Of a DNA stretch of 64,000 nt, positions 18,420 to 27,127 are shown piece by piece. Source of the DNA: CAWDVK01 sp963805715. Its GTDB lineage: Bacteria > Actinomycetota > Actinomycetes > Streptosporangiales > Streptosporangiaceae. Position numbers and translations under genes: made by a program. Every line of letters starts with the position of its first letter. Within the stretch, counting starts at the first letter, position 1. The notes under the pieces were generated by a model. The model saw nothing but the letters and a program-made list of their open reading frames with translations. It had not been told where the DNA came from and did no database searches. The stretch is from positions 1-64,000 of the forward strand of contig CAWDVK010000004.1 in the NCBI GenBank assembly GCA_963805715.1, given 5' to 3'.

Positions 18420-18667
18420 GTTACCGGCCTGAATTTGAGGGCGGCGCGCTCGTGCAACTCAATGGCCTGCCGCAGGCTGCTTTCGACGCCTTAGTGGAGC
18501 GGGTCGCGGACTTGGTAGATGAGCCGTGGGACGCGGCCGTTATACCACCGGCCAATGACCCGGCTTATCGCCGGACGGTGTTCGGCTCAGGCCACGGCCT
18601 GCTGTCGTTCCGGGTCGACGATGCTGCGGAGGTCATCAGCATTTTCGACATCCTCTGGATCGGCTGA
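18416..18667 (+). CDS. RelE/ParE-like small protein, probable toxin
   Basis: 83 residues, GTG start coupled to the previous gene. The pattern (FDALVERVADLVDEPWDAAVIPP, AYRRTVFGSGHGLLSFRVDDAAEVISIFDILWIG) follows RelE/ParE: two N-terminal helices, then a beta-rich end with a conserved Arg and a closing DILWIG strand. In this superfamily such proteins are ribosome-dependent RNases or gyrase inhibitors; which applies cannot be told. Its position just inside the island end suggests it stabilises the island. Confidence 0.55.
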   Translation: MSYRPEFEGGALVQLNGLPQAAFDALVERVADLVDEPWDAAVIPPANDPAYRRTVFGSGHGLLSFRVDDAAEVISIFDILWIG

Positions 18668-18846
18668 GGGAGCGCGCCGAGCCGCCGTTCTGCGCGGATG
18701 CCGGCTGTGTTTCGATCAAGACGCTAGCCGCACGGATCTGGGTATTCTGCGCGCCCATGAGATGGGTGCTGGGCCAAGCGATCGCGTCTGCACGCGGGGC
18801 CAGCAAACCTGCGCGGTCAGGGCGTAAGGCGAGAAGAGGAGCGCCA

Positions 18847-19359
18847 TCACGGTCGCCACCGCTTGGTGTAGGTGTTCGAGCATCCCAGGGCCGGAGTTTC
18901 CAGCAGGCTCGCCGTGATCGAGTCCCAGGTCACCACGCTGGGCGAGCCGGTTGGTGTCGGCTTGAGCTGGGTCACCGTGAGGCTGCAAACCTCCGTCGAG
19001 TACCAGAACCATCCGCTGACCCTACCGATCCGCTTGGTCGCGATCAGCTTCCAGCCACGCGAGGTATGCCGGTAGCCGGCCGCGGTGACAGTGCCCAGTG
19101 GGCCTGGGGCGGTGCCCGGAGACCGGGTGATTGTCAGCGCCACCTTGAAGCTGGACAGCGTGGTCACGGCAAGCTGGCGGTGCTGGGGATGGGCGGCCGC
19201 GCCGTTTGCGGAGCTGGCCAAAGGCAGCGCAGCCGCGGCGGGATGGCCCGGCGTGCCCGAGGCGGCCACGGCCGCGGCTGGCAGCAAGATGGCAGCACAG
19301 ATGAGTGGGACGCCGGCGGCGAGGCGCCGGCCAGCGTGGGCTGTCGGGTTCAGTCTCAT
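18847..19359 (-). CDS. Small secreted protein of unknown function
   Basis: 170 residues from the ATG at 19359, chosen because it gives a clean signal peptide: MRLNPTAHAGRR, a hydrophobic core LAAGVPLICAAILLPAAAVA, then a likely AXA-type cleavage site. A purine-rich ribosome-binding stretch lies just upstream. The mature part is Ser/Thr-rich with two cysteines (STEVCSLTVTQ, ETPALGCSNTY) that may form a disulfide. No family is recognised. No operon partner; flanked by the toxin-like pair and IS debris. The 350 bp upstream (19360-19710) hold no gene. Confidence 0.55.
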   Translation of the reverse strand: MRLNPTAHAGRRLAAGVPLICAAILLPAAAVAASGTPGHPAAAALPLASSANGAAAHPQHRQLAVTTLSSFKVALTITRSPGTAPGPLGTVTAAGYRHTSRGWKLIATKRIGRVSGWFWYSTEVCSLTVTQLKPTPTGSPSVVTWDSITASLLETPALGCSNTYTKRWRP

Positions 19360-19710
19360 GAGGACCCCCTGGGGTGATGGTCCGGGAATTCCGGCTGCGC
19401 GGCATGTGCCGCATCCTGGGCACAGGGTGCGCCGGGACCGCGACCGATACAAGGGGAGGGCTCGCCATTCCCGCGCCCAGGGCGGGCGTGGCCTCAGCCG
19501 GGCCAGGTGGCGGTAGGCGCGGCGCGATCCCGATCCGTCCCCAATGCCGCAGCTCAGCGTGGGCTACAGATCTGACATTTCTGTGCGCCGTCGCCCGCTG
19601 GTCGGCCGGGGTGGACCTACGCTCGACCGTTCCGAAATGCTGACGCTGTCTGCCGCGGCCAGCTGAGCGCGCTCACCCGAGAGCCCGGCAGAGCTCGCTT
19701 ATCCCAAGAG

Positions 19711-19857
19711 TGAGGTGCCCCGAGGATTCCGGACAGTCCGTCCATTAGGATGGGCCGTCTGGGAAGGTTAGGTAAATTGCCTCGACTGAAGACGAGCTTC
19801 TCTCCTGAATTCAGGGATGAGGCCATGAAGATGGTGATCGAGACATCGCGTCCGATC
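19711..19857 (+). pseudogene. IS3-family left-end remnant (OrfA N-terminus)
   Basis: Starts with the IS3-type end TGAGGTGCCCCGAGGATTCC and a short leader, then reads LPRLKTSFSPEFRDEAMKMVIETSRPIV before being cut at the IS66-family end (about 19858). The sequence is clearly homologous to the minus-strand IS3 remnant ending at 24518, in inverted orientation. No functional product. Confidence 0.8.
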
Positions 19858-21559
19858 GTAAACATTCACGCCCCTACTGTCGGCTTGGCGGCAGTCGGGT
19901 GGGGTGGCGCGCCAAGCTGACCGCGACTCGATCTTCCCGGAGTCGGCCTGGCGTGTCGTGTTGATTACTGAGGGTCGGCGATCATGATGGCTGGTTATGG
20001 CTGTTCTGCCGCCTCCCGTCCCGGGCTGCGCGTCGTGCGCCGCCCGGGATGCGGTGATCGAGGCACAGGCCCGCGTGCTGGAGGAGCAGGCCGCCGCGAT
20101 CGGGGAGCTGCGGTCCGATGTAGTGGCGCTGGCGGCGGAGATCCGGGAACTGCGGCGCCGGCTGGGCCGTAACAGCGGCAACTCCTCGATGGCCCCGTCC
20201 GCCGATGACCTTCCCGGCCGCACGCCGCCGCCGGCGAAGCCGAAGCGCGGTAAGGGCGGGCGCCGGCCCGGCGGGCAGCCAGGCGCCCCGGGATCGCACC
20301 TGGCCTGGTCCGGGAGCCCGGATGAGCGGGTGCCGCACTTCCCGGCCGGGACGTGCGCGTGCGGCGCCGACCTTGGCCCCGCCGCTGACCCGGGCGTGGC
20401 CGCCAGCCACCAGATCGCGGGCATCCCGCTGGAGACCGCGACGGTGACTCAGCATGACCTGCACGAGGTGGCCTGCCGGTGCGGCCGGGTGCACCGGGCT
20501 CTGGCCCCGGCAGGGGCCGGCGTCGCCGGGACGGTCACTTACGGCCTTGCCCTGCAGGCGTGGTGCGTGTACCTGCTCGCGGCGCATGCCATCCCGGTGC
20601 ACCGCTGCGCGGAACTGATCGAGGCCCTCACCGGCGCGGAGCCGTCGCCCGGGTTCGTGCACTCCATGATCTCCCGCGCCGCCGCGGCGGTAGCGGAGGC
20701 GAACAGGGCGATCCGGTGCCTGATCATCCTGGCGCACGTGGTCAGCGCGGACGAGACCCCGATCCGGGTCGGCCCCGGGCCGAAGACCCGCAAGAAGTAC
20801 CTGCTGGTCGCCTGCACGCACCTGCTCACCTATTACTTCCTTGGCGACCGGAGCATGAAGACCTTCGCCGCGTTCGTCCTCCCCGGCCTTTCCGGCACCG
20901 TGGTGGTGCACGACCGGTACCAGAACTACGATGCCATCCCGGGCCTGATCCACCAGCTCTGCGCCCAGCACATCCTGCGCGACCTGGCCGGCGCCGCCGA
21001 GACCTGCCCCAGCGCGCACTGGCCCGTCCAGGCCAGCCAGGCCCTGCAAGGGCTCATCCACGCCGCGAACACCGCCCGCGCGCAGGGCCTTCCGGCCATC
21101 CCCGGCGACATCGCCGCGCCCCTGACCCACGCGTTCAAGCACGGCGTCCTGGTCGGCCTGTCCCAGGTCCCCCGCGTCCCGGGCCGCAAGCAGCAACCCC
21201 GCCGCGACCTGCTGGAATGCCTGCGCGACCGGCAGGCTGACGTACTGCGTTTCACCACCGACCTGCGGATCCCGCCGACTTCGAACCAGGCCGAGCGAGA
21301 CCTGCGGCCCGCCAAGACCCAGCAGAAAATCTCCGGCCGGCTCCGCTCCGAGCAGGCCACCCGCGACCGGTACGCCATCCGCGGCTACATCTCCACCGCC
21401 GCCAAGCACGGCGCCCACGTCCTGACCGCCATCCACGACGCCCTCGCCGGCAGCCCCTGGATGCCGCCTATCCCCGACCCGCCGTAAACCCCACCGCACC
21501 GCATCACCACCCCGGCACGCCAATCACGCGCACCGGGGACGTGAACCGGGAATGTTTAG
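19858..21559. mobile_element. IS66-family insertion sequence 3
   Basis: Left end GTAAACATTC (19858-19867), a typical IS66-type start. The right end at 21550-21559 is its complement except for the terminal base. It contains one complete IS66 transposase. No 8-bp target duplication is present: the left neighbour is the IS3 fragment and the right neighbour is group II intron sequence, so one flank was deleted or rearranged. Confidence 0.75.
19997..21487 (+). CDS. IS66-family transposase (TnpC)
   Basis: 496 residues, ATG start. A Cys pair CASCAARDAV opens the protein. A coiled coil (LEEQAAAIGELRSDVVALAAEIRELRRRLG) follows, then NSGNSSMAPSADDLPGR, KRGKGGRRPGGQPGAPG, a zinc-binding region (CACGADLG, CRCGRVH) and the DDE core with VSADETPIRV, VVHDRYQNYD and TSNQAERDLRPAKTQQK. 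Clearly distinct in sequence from the other two IS66 transposases in the window, so three separate IS66 lineages meet here. Looks intact. Confidence 0.92.
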   Translation: MAVLPPPVPGCASCAARDAVIEAQARVLEEQAAAIGELRSDVVALAAEIRELRRRLGRNSGNSSMAPSADDLPGRTPPPAKPKRGKGGRRPGGQPGAPGSHLAWSGSPDERVPHFPAGTCACGADLGPAADPGVAASHQIAGIPLETATVTQHDLHEVACRCGRVHRALAPAGAGVAGTVTYGLALQAWCVYLLAAHAIPVHRCAELIEALTGAEPSPGFVHSMISRAAAAVAEANRAIRCLIILAHVVSADETPIRVGPGPKTRKKYLLVACTHLLTYYFLGDRSMKTFAAFVLPGLSGTVVVHDRYQNYDAIPGLIHQLCAQHILRDLAGAAETCPSAHWPVQASQALQGLIHAANTARAQGLPAIPGDIAAPLTHAFKHGVLVGLSQVPRVPGRKQQPRRDLLECLRDRQADVLRFTTDLRIPPTSNQAERDLRPAKTQQKISGRLRSEQATRDRYAIRGYISTAAKHGAHVLTAIHDALAGSPWMPPIPDPP

Positions 21560-21925
21560 AGCGCCGGGATAAACCGGCATGGAGAAGGAGATGAGAGAGC
21601 TCTACATCGAAGGAGTAGCGATCCACGGTGGCCCCGAGTCATGCGTCGGCGTCCGTGAGGGCGCAGGCGAAGCGTTGACAGGGGTACGTGCAGGCTGGGC
21701 TATTGAGCCGCGAAATCAACGAGTTCGGGGTGCCGACGCCGTTAAACAGGTCGGAAGGCAACATCGCTGGCGGCGCTATGCGCGAGCCGTCAGGGGACCC
21801 CGCGCGGTCGGAGAACCTGTGCATGTACGGAATCTCCATGCGCGAGAACCGGGAGATCCTGCGATCGCCCGTCCGGCTGATGACCGGGCGGGCCGCTCAG
21901 GAAACGCCAAGGCGGTAAGCCTGGG

Positions 21926-23422
21926 ATGAACGAGCGCAGGAAGTCTGACAGCCCCGTAGTACCTGCGAAGCCGCCGAACAAGGCGATGGCTGCGGCCGTC
22001 GGTGCGGAGGTGGTGGAGGAAAGGGGGCTGGCCAAGGGGAACACGGACAGCACAACACGTCCCGGACGCAGTGCCGGGCCAGGCGTGCCAAGCGGGCTGG
22101 ATCGTGTGCGCGAAGTAGCACGAAGGGACAAGGATGCGCAGTTCACGGCGCTGCTGCACCATGTCACCCTGAGCCGCCTGCGGTGGGCCTACTGGGCGAT
22201 CCGCCCGAAGGCTGCTCCGGGGGTGGACGGGATGACATGGGGCGCCTACGGACAGGACCTGGAGACCAGGCTCCAGGACCTGCACCGGCGGGTGCACAGC
22301 GGTGCCTACCAGGCAAAGCCATCACGGCGGGCGTACATCCCGAAGGCGGACGGGCGGCAGCGGCCGCTTGGCATTGCCACGCTGGAGGACAAGATCCTCC
22401 AGCGCGCCGTCGTCGAGGTGCTCAACGCCGTCTACGAGGTGGACTTCCTGGGCTTCTCCTACGGCTTCCGGCCGCGGCGCAGCCCGCATCATGCGCTGGA
22501 TGCGCTCACGGTCGGGATCGAGCGGAAGAAGGTGAACTGGGTGCTCGACGCGGACATCCGCGATTTCTTCACCAGCCTTGATCACGGCTGGCTGGAGAAG
22601 TTCCTTGAGCACCGGATCGCGGACAAGCGGGTCCTGCGGCTCATCAGCAAGTGGCTGAACGCAGGGGTCATCGAGAACGGCAAGTGGTCGGAGACTCCGG
22701 AGGGGGCGCCGCAAGGCGCATCGGCATCGCCGTTACTGGCGAACGTCTACCTCCACTATGTCTTTGACTGGTGGGCCCAGTGGTGGAGAGAACGCCACGC
22801 GCACGGTGATGTCATCATCGTGCGCTTCGCGGACGACTTCGTTGCCGGGTTCGAGCATCAGGCGGACGCGCAGCAGTTCCTCTCTGATCTTCGCGAGCGG
22901 TTCGCGAAGTTCGGCCTGGAGCTGCATCCTGGCAAGACGCGCCTTATCGAGTTCGGCCGGAATGCGGCCCGAGCCCGTGCGGCCCGGGGTGACAGGAAAC
23001 CCGAGACGTTCGACTTCCTTGGCTTCACGCACATGTGCGGCCAGACGAAGAACGGCCGTTTCTGGTTGAAGCGCAAGACGATCTCGAAAAGGATGCGGGC
23101 GAAGCTGGCAGAGGTCAACGACCAGCTCAAGCGACGCCGGCACCTGCCCATCCCGGGACAGGGACGGTGGCTGGCCAGCGTGGTGCGAGGGCACCGCGCC
23201 TACTATGCCGTCCCCGGCAACACCGACGCCGTGGCAGCCTTCCGCACCCAGGTGACGAGGCACTGGTACAAGGCGCTCCGGCGCCGCAGCCAGCGCACGC
23301 GTCTCAACTGGACGCGGATGAACCGCCTGGCGACCCGATGGCTACCACCCGCCCGCGTGATGCATCCCTTCCCAGGCGAGCGGTTCGACGCCAAGACCCA
23401 AGGCAGGAGCCCAGTGCGTTAG
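21926..23422 (+). CDS. ltrA: Group II intron reverse transcriptase/maturase
   Basis: 498 residues. The reverse transcriptase domain includes the RT-1/2 region (RRAYIPKADGRQRPLGIATLEDKILQ), FSYGFRPRRSPHHALDAL, VLDADIRDFFTSLDH (first catalytic Asp), PEGAPQGASASPLLANVYLHYVFD and RFADDFVAGF. The last gives the Asp pair in an FADD variant of the usual YADD. A maturase X domain follows (FLGFTHMCGQ, LASVVRGHRAYYAVPGN). The protein ends without an HNH endonuclease domain. The stop codon lies inside domain V of the intron RNA. It binds and splices its own intron and primes retrohoming. Confidence 0.93.
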   Translation: MNERRKSDSPVVPAKPPNKAMAAAVGAEVVEERGLAKGNTDSTTRPGRSAGPGVPSGLDRVREVARRDKDAQFTALLHHVTLSRLRWAYWAIRPKAAPGVDGMTWGAYGQDLETRLQDLHRRVHSGAYQAKPSRRAYIPKADGRQRPLGIATLEDKILQRAVVEVLNAVYEVDFLGFSYGFRPRRSPHHALDALTVGIERKKVNWVLDADIRDFFTSLDHGWLEKFLEHRIADKRVLRLISKWLNAGVIENGKWSETPEGAPQGASASPLLANVYLHYVFDWWAQWWRERHAHGDVIIVRFADDFVAGFEHQADAQQFLSDLRERFAKFGLELHPGKTRLIEFGRNAARARAARGDRKPETFDFLGFTHMCGQTKNGRFWLKRKTISKRMRAKLAEVNDQLKRRRHLPIPGQGRWLASVVRGHRAYYAVPGNTDAVAAFRTQVTRHWYKALRRRSQRTRLNWTRMNRLATRWLPPARVMHPFPGERFDAKTQGRSPVR

Positions 23423-23473
23423 CAGCGCACGCTGGGATCTGCGCGGGGGGCCGCCCGCAAGGGCGGTCCCTAC
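23406..23473 (+). ncRNA. Group II intron domains V and VI
   Basis: GGAGCCCAG pairs with CTGGGATCT, and GTGCG with CGCAC, leaving the CG bulge characteristic of catalytic domain V. The next hairpin pairs GGGCCGCCC with GGGCGGTCCC around GCAA, as domain VI. Folding was done by eye, so the exact loop is uncertain. Confidence 0.6.
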
Positions 23474-23722
23474 CGCGATCGATTCATCGGGACCGACTAC
23501 ATCACCACCCCTATCCGCAAGCCGGAATGCCGTGAGCTCTTGCAATGGGAACACGAGTGGAACAATCAGGTAAGTTCCTTCCGTGCGCCAGTCGAGCGAG
23601 CCGTCGCTACATTGAAGACATGGCGGATTCTCTTCACCGACTACCGGCGACCGCTGAAGACCTTCAATTCATCGTTCCGAGCCGCGACCGGGCTTTACTT
23701 CTTCAAGGAAAGTTTTGCATAA
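23474..23722 (+). pseudogene. C-terminal transposase fragment (DDE_4 type) behind the intron
   Basis: Immediately after the intron the frame reads RDRFIGTDYITTPIRKPECR, then LKTWRILFTDYRRPLKTF and ends GLYFFKESFA. This is the C-terminus of an IS5-like/HARBI1-type transposase, including the final Glu helix (PVERAVATLK). The 5' part is absent. The group II intron probably inserted into this transposase gene, a common target. Confidence 0.75.
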
Positions 23723-24518
23723 TCCTCGTTATGTCGCCGACCATTTTCTCGCCCGGCGCGTCAGCGGTGAAATCCCGCTTTACGAGGTCGGGAATGTCGT
23801 GCTCCTGCCCGTCGCCCTCGGTGAGGCTGACCCGCCACGGCCGCGGCTGGCAGGGCTCCAGGCCCAGCTCACGCATCAGCGACCGCACCAGCTCCGGCCC
23901 GGCCGGCACCCCCAGTCCACCAGGTCCGCGTGGACGCGGCGGTACCGTACGTGTCATCAGAATCATCGAATGACTTCCTGACATACAGCGCGAGTATCCC
24001 GCGTCTTTTCGCCGTCGCCGATTCCGGCGCGTTCCGTCATTCATAAAAGCCGGAACGTGACACCTTCATCCAGATGCACATTTTCACGATCGACGGCACG
24101 TACTGTTCGCCCGATTCCTGGTAAGCGGCGTACTCCACGTCGATGAACTCGAACTTGTCGCTCACCGATGATCCCTGGCAAAGTACGCTGCGGCTTTTTT
24201 CAGGAACTCGTTTTCCATCCTCAGTTCCCGGGTTTCTCGTTCGAGTTCGCGCAGGCGCGCGCGTTCGCTGACGGCTAGCGGCCGGTTCCTCGCCGGCATG
24301 TTCACGGCGATAGGCGCCCACCCAGTTACCGAGGGTACCTTCGTTGATACCGAGCTCCTTAGCCACTCGGGCAATCGGGCGCAACGTCTCGATCACCATC
24401 TTCACGGCTTCATCCCTGAATTCCGGTGAGAAGCTCTTCTTCGGTCGAGGCAATTACTTCAACCTTTCCAGACGTCCATCCTATTGGACGGACTGTCCGG
24501 AAGCTTCGGGGCACCCCA
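23723..24518 (-). pseudogene. Degenerate IS3-family element
   Basis: Reading from the end at 24518 (inverted-repeat sequence TGGGGTGCCCCGAAGCTTCC on the minus strand), OrfA begins MPRPKKSFSPEFRDEAVKMV. It runs through the helix-turn-helix VAKELGINEGTLGNWVGAYR and shifts frame near 24290 to ERARLRELERETRELRMENE. OrfB pieces follow in different frames: KFEFIDVEYAAYQESG and later LMRELGLEPCQPRPWRVSL, DLVKRDFTADAPGEKMVGDI. Everything after that is missing at the junction with the transposase fragment. It is non-functional. Confidence 0.82.
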
Positions 24519-24859
24519 GTCCGCTTTCCGGGGCTGCCGGTATTGGCCGGACAGGCCGTTGTGTGAAGGGGCAATCAAACAGGCGCTGAGCTGTCTGTCT
24601 GGCAGTGGCTGAGATGAGTGCGGCACGTATTCGGCAAGCAGTCTCCCTCCTTTCTGCGGGCGGTCAGCAGCCTGCGGTCCCGACTGGATACCGACATTGT
24701 CTGTCATCGAGATCCAGCCTCGAACGGGTTGCTGCGACGGCATTCCAAGTCTGTGCGGGCATTGCCGGCGTCCGTTCGGAGCTGGCTCGTGGGTATTGAC
24801 CAGCGCAATTAGCCGGGCATCGATCTGCGGCTCGGCCCGATGCTCGCTACCTTAGCCCG
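24519..24859. other. Intergenic stretch without a gene
   Basis: About 340 bp between the IS3 end and the TSUP gene. No frame with protein-like composition is evident. It presumably holds the promoter of the TSUP gene. Confidence 0.4.
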
Positions 24860-25654
24860 GTGCTCGGGCCGGGATGGACAGAGGTCGTCGCCCTGGCGGC
24901 AGCCTTCGCTATTGCCGTCCTGGCCACGCCGGCGGGGATATCCGGCGCGGTCCTGCTGCTGCCCTTCCAGGTCACCGTCCTGGGCACGCCGAGCCCGGCC
25001 GTGACTCCCACCAACCTGCTCTACAACGTCGTCGCCACCCCCGGTGCGCTGTACCGGTACTGGCGGCAGGGGCAGACCGGCGGCGCACTGGCCCTGGTCC
25101 TGATCGCGGGGACCCTGCCCGGCGTCATCATCGGCTCGATCATCCGCGTCGAGCTGCTCCCCGGCCCAAAGGTCTTCGACCTCGTCGTGGCGGCCGTACT
25201 GCTGCCACTCGGATGCTGGCTGGCCCTGACCAGGCCGCCGGAGGCCTCCGACATCACCGGCGCGGTACGGGTGATCCCGCCGCCGGTCCTGATGCTCCTC
25301 GCTGCCCTGGTGGGCTGCGTCGGCGGCATCTACGGCATCGGCGGCGGCTCCATCCTCGCTCCCATCCTCATGGCCACCGGCCGAAGTCCAGCAGATGTCG
25401 CCCCTGCAGCCCTGGCCTCCACATTCGTGACATCCGTGGCAGGCGTCATCACGTTCGTCATCCTGTCGGTCCACCACAACGGGTCAGTGGCCCCGGAGTG
25501 GCCCACCGGGCTAGCTCTCGGCGTCGGCGGCCTGGCAGGCGCGTACACCGGAGCGCGGATGCAGTCGCGCCTTCCCGACCTGCTGATCCGGCGCATCATG
25601 GGCATCCTCGTAGTCGCCATCGGTGCTCGCTACCTGTGGTCGGGCCTGGCCTGA
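24860..25654 (+). CDS. TSUP-family membrane permease (TauE/SafE type), copy 1
   Basis: 264 residues, GTG start. About eight hydrophobic segments in two halves. The TSUP signature appears twice: AVLATPAGISGAVLLLPFQ near the N-terminus and GCVGGIYGIGGGSILAPIL in the middle. TSUP proteins export sulfite, organosulfur anions or similar small acids across the cytoplasmic membrane. A highly similar gene lies inverted at 37267-38061, so the two flank the arsenic/metal genes. The substrate here is unknown; association with arsenic genes suggests an oxyanion or thiolated arsenical but is inference. Confidence 0.85.
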   Translation: MLGPGWTEVVALAAAFAIAVLATPAGISGAVLLLPFQVTVLGTPSPAVTPTNLLYNVVATPGALYRYWRQGQTGGALALVLIAGTLPGVIIGSIIRVELLPGPKVFDLVVAAVLLPLGCWLALTRPPEASDITGAVRVIPPPVLMLLAALVGCVGGIYGIGGGSILAPILMATGRSPADVAPAALASTFVTSVAGVITFVILSVHHNGSVAPEWPTGLALGVGGLAGAYTGARMQSRLPDLLIRRIMGILVVAIGARYLWSGLA

Positions 25655-25857
25655 CCCGGCCCGCATCAATCAGTAACTGGCCGCCCGCCGCAACCGACAG
25701 GTCCGCACTGAGGACGGAATCAGGCCGGGCGCCCTGCTCCCAAAGCCAGCTGGCCAGGCCACGTGCTCGGCCGCATCTAGCTGCATCGCCCTCGTCCGCC
25801 AGCGTCTCCTGGCGTCTGCATCGGCGGTTCTTTCCGGGTGTCGCGCTCATCGGATGA

Positions 25858-26619
25858 TCAGGCATGACCGGGCCTGGCGGCCTGGATGATGGCGGAGTGG
25901 AGGCCGCCGCCGAGGTCGCGCGTGATGGTGATGGTGATGCTGGTGAACCCGGCCGATTCCAGCAGGTTGCGGTACTGGGGCTTGGTGAGGGTGCCGCTGG
26001 TGCAGCCGGCTCGCTGCTCGGCTTCGGTGAGCTGGCGGGGGTCGGCGTTGTCGCCGGCGGTGATGTCGCTGATGCCGAGCCGGCCGGCGGGCCGCAGGAC
26101 CCGGAAGGCCTCGGCCAGGACGCGTGCCTTATCGGCGGACAGGTTGATGACGCAGTTGGAGATGATCACGTCGACCTGGCCGTCGGGAAGCGGGATGTCC
26201 TCGATGTGGCCGTGCAGGAAGCGGGCGTTGGTGACGCCTGCCCGGGTGGCGTTGGCGCGGGCGAGGGTGAGCATGTCGGGGCTGGCGTCCAGGCCGTAGG
26301 CCAGACCTCCCGGGCCGACGCGGCGGGCGGAGAGCAGGACGTCCAGGCCGCCGCCGGAGCCGAGGTCCAGGACGGTCTCGCCCGGCTGGATGCTGGCGAC
26401 AGCCAGGGGGTTGCCGCAGCCGAGGCTGGCGCGCAGCGCTGCCTCGGGGACGGGGGTGCCGTCGGGGTAGGCGGCGGCGCCGAAGGACCCGTCAGCGAAT
26501 GCTCCGGGATCGCAGTCGACGGGCGTGCCGCCGGCCAGGGCAGTGCGGGCCAGGGCGGAGTAGCGGTCGATGACCGCGTCCCGCCCGGGGCCGGTCCTGG
26601 TCGTGTCGTCCTTGGTCAC
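25858..26619 (-). CDS. arsM: Arsenite S-adenosylmethionine methyltransferase
   Basis: 253 residues. The SAM-binding motif VLDLGSGGGLDVLLSA (about 83-98) and the following GLDASPDMLTLARANA are ArsM-like. Three cysteines sit where As(III) is held in this family: SLGCGNPLA, IISNCVINLS and RAGCTSGTL. It methylates As(III) to mono- and dimethyl arsenicals in the cytoplasm. Its ATG overlaps the stop of the upstream arsR by 4 bp, so the two form an autoregulated operon. The product is countered chemically by the ArsI-type enzyme nearby. Confidence 0.9.
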   Translation of the reverse strand: MTKDDTTRTGPGRDAVIDRYSALARTALAGGTPVDCDPGAFADGSFGAAAYPDGTPVPEAALRASLGCGNPLAVASIQPGETVLDLGSGGGLDVLLSARRVGPGGLAYGLDASPDMLTLARANATRAGVTNARFLHGHIEDIPLPDGQVDVIISNCVINLSADKARVLAEAFRVLRPAGRLGISDITAGDNADPRQLTEAEQRAGCTSGTLTKPQYRNLLESAGFTSITITITRDLGGGLHSAIIQAARPGHA

Positions 26620-26978
26620 TGGCGTGCTCCTTGCGGGTGAGTGGCGGCCCGGGCTGGCTGGGCGGGGACGGGGCGGCCCATGACGATGTCGGCGGCGGTG
26701 GGGAAGCAGTCCACGGACGCGTCGTTGATCCGGTAGTAGGTCGCGGTGCCGCGGTGGTCGGCCAGGACGAACCGCACGTCTGCCAGCACCCTGAGGTGGG
26801 CGGACACGGTGGACTGGCCCACGCTGACGGCGGCGACGATCTCGCCGACGTTCATCGGCTCGCTCCGGCGGGCGAGCAGGGACACGATCTGGATCCTGGT
26901 GGGGTCAGCCAGGGCCCTGAACCAGGTCGCGTACTCGGCGGCCATGGCGCGGCCGAGAGGCTGAGGTTGCCCGTTCAT
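26616..26978 (-). CDS. arsR: ArsR/SmtB-family repressor controlling arsM
   Basis: About 120 residues from the ATG at 26978, which lies inside a palindromic operator. Longer starts are possible but would begin upstream of the operator. Winged helix: WFRALADPTRIQIVSLLARR, recognition helix VSVGQSTVSAHLRVLAD, wing DHRGTATYYRIND. It lacks the CVCDL cysteine pair of its neighbours; a single Cys (VDCFPTA) remains, so the inducer site differs. It is first in the arsR-arsM pair and probably represses both. Confidence 0.85.
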   Translation of the reverse strand: MNGQPQPLGRAMAAEYATWFRALADPTRIQIVSLLARRSEPMNVGEIVAAVSVGQSTVSAHLRVLADVRFVLADHRGTATYYRINDASVDCFPTAADIVMGRPVPAQPARAATHPQGARQ

Positions 26979-27001
26979 CGTTAATCGACGATAAACGATG
27001 A
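26975..27001. promoter_or_regulatory. ArsR-type operator over the arsR start codon
   Basis: TCATCGTT and AACGATGA form perfect 8-bp arms with an 11-bp spacer, itself partly palindromic. The arsR ATG lies within the left arm, which suggests a leaderless transcript blocked by its own product. Confidence 0.6.
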
Positions 27002-27127
27002 AGGCCGGTTGCGGAACTGCTCGCACCCGGACGGCTGGCAAGCCGGGAGTTCTCCTCGATCGCTGCGGGCCGGGCGGTCAGACGTGGACTTCGGCTACGG
27101 AGCTGGCTCGGGGTGTGGTGTGGTCGC

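Larger units (their letters stand above)
21560..23473 (+). mobile_element. Group II intron (5' boundary uncertain)
   Basis: Contains a maturase gene followed by a domain V-like hairpin (23406-23441, AGC triad, two-base bulge CG on the 3' strand) and a domain VI-like hairpin (23445-23473) ending in CUAC. The 3' splice point near 23473 leaves an open transposase frame. Upstream of the maturase a roughly 370-bp leader carries a short open frame of a type commonly found within such introns (GVAIHGGPESC, EALTGVRAGWAIEPRN). The 5' end abuts the IS66 right end and no clear GUGYG start or 5' exon is seen, so the intron may be truncated. Confidence 0.75.

Noticed and set aside
19982..21523. 513-residue minus-strand frame
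   Set aside because: Exact antisense of the IS66 transposase; Gly/Asp-rich composition without domains.
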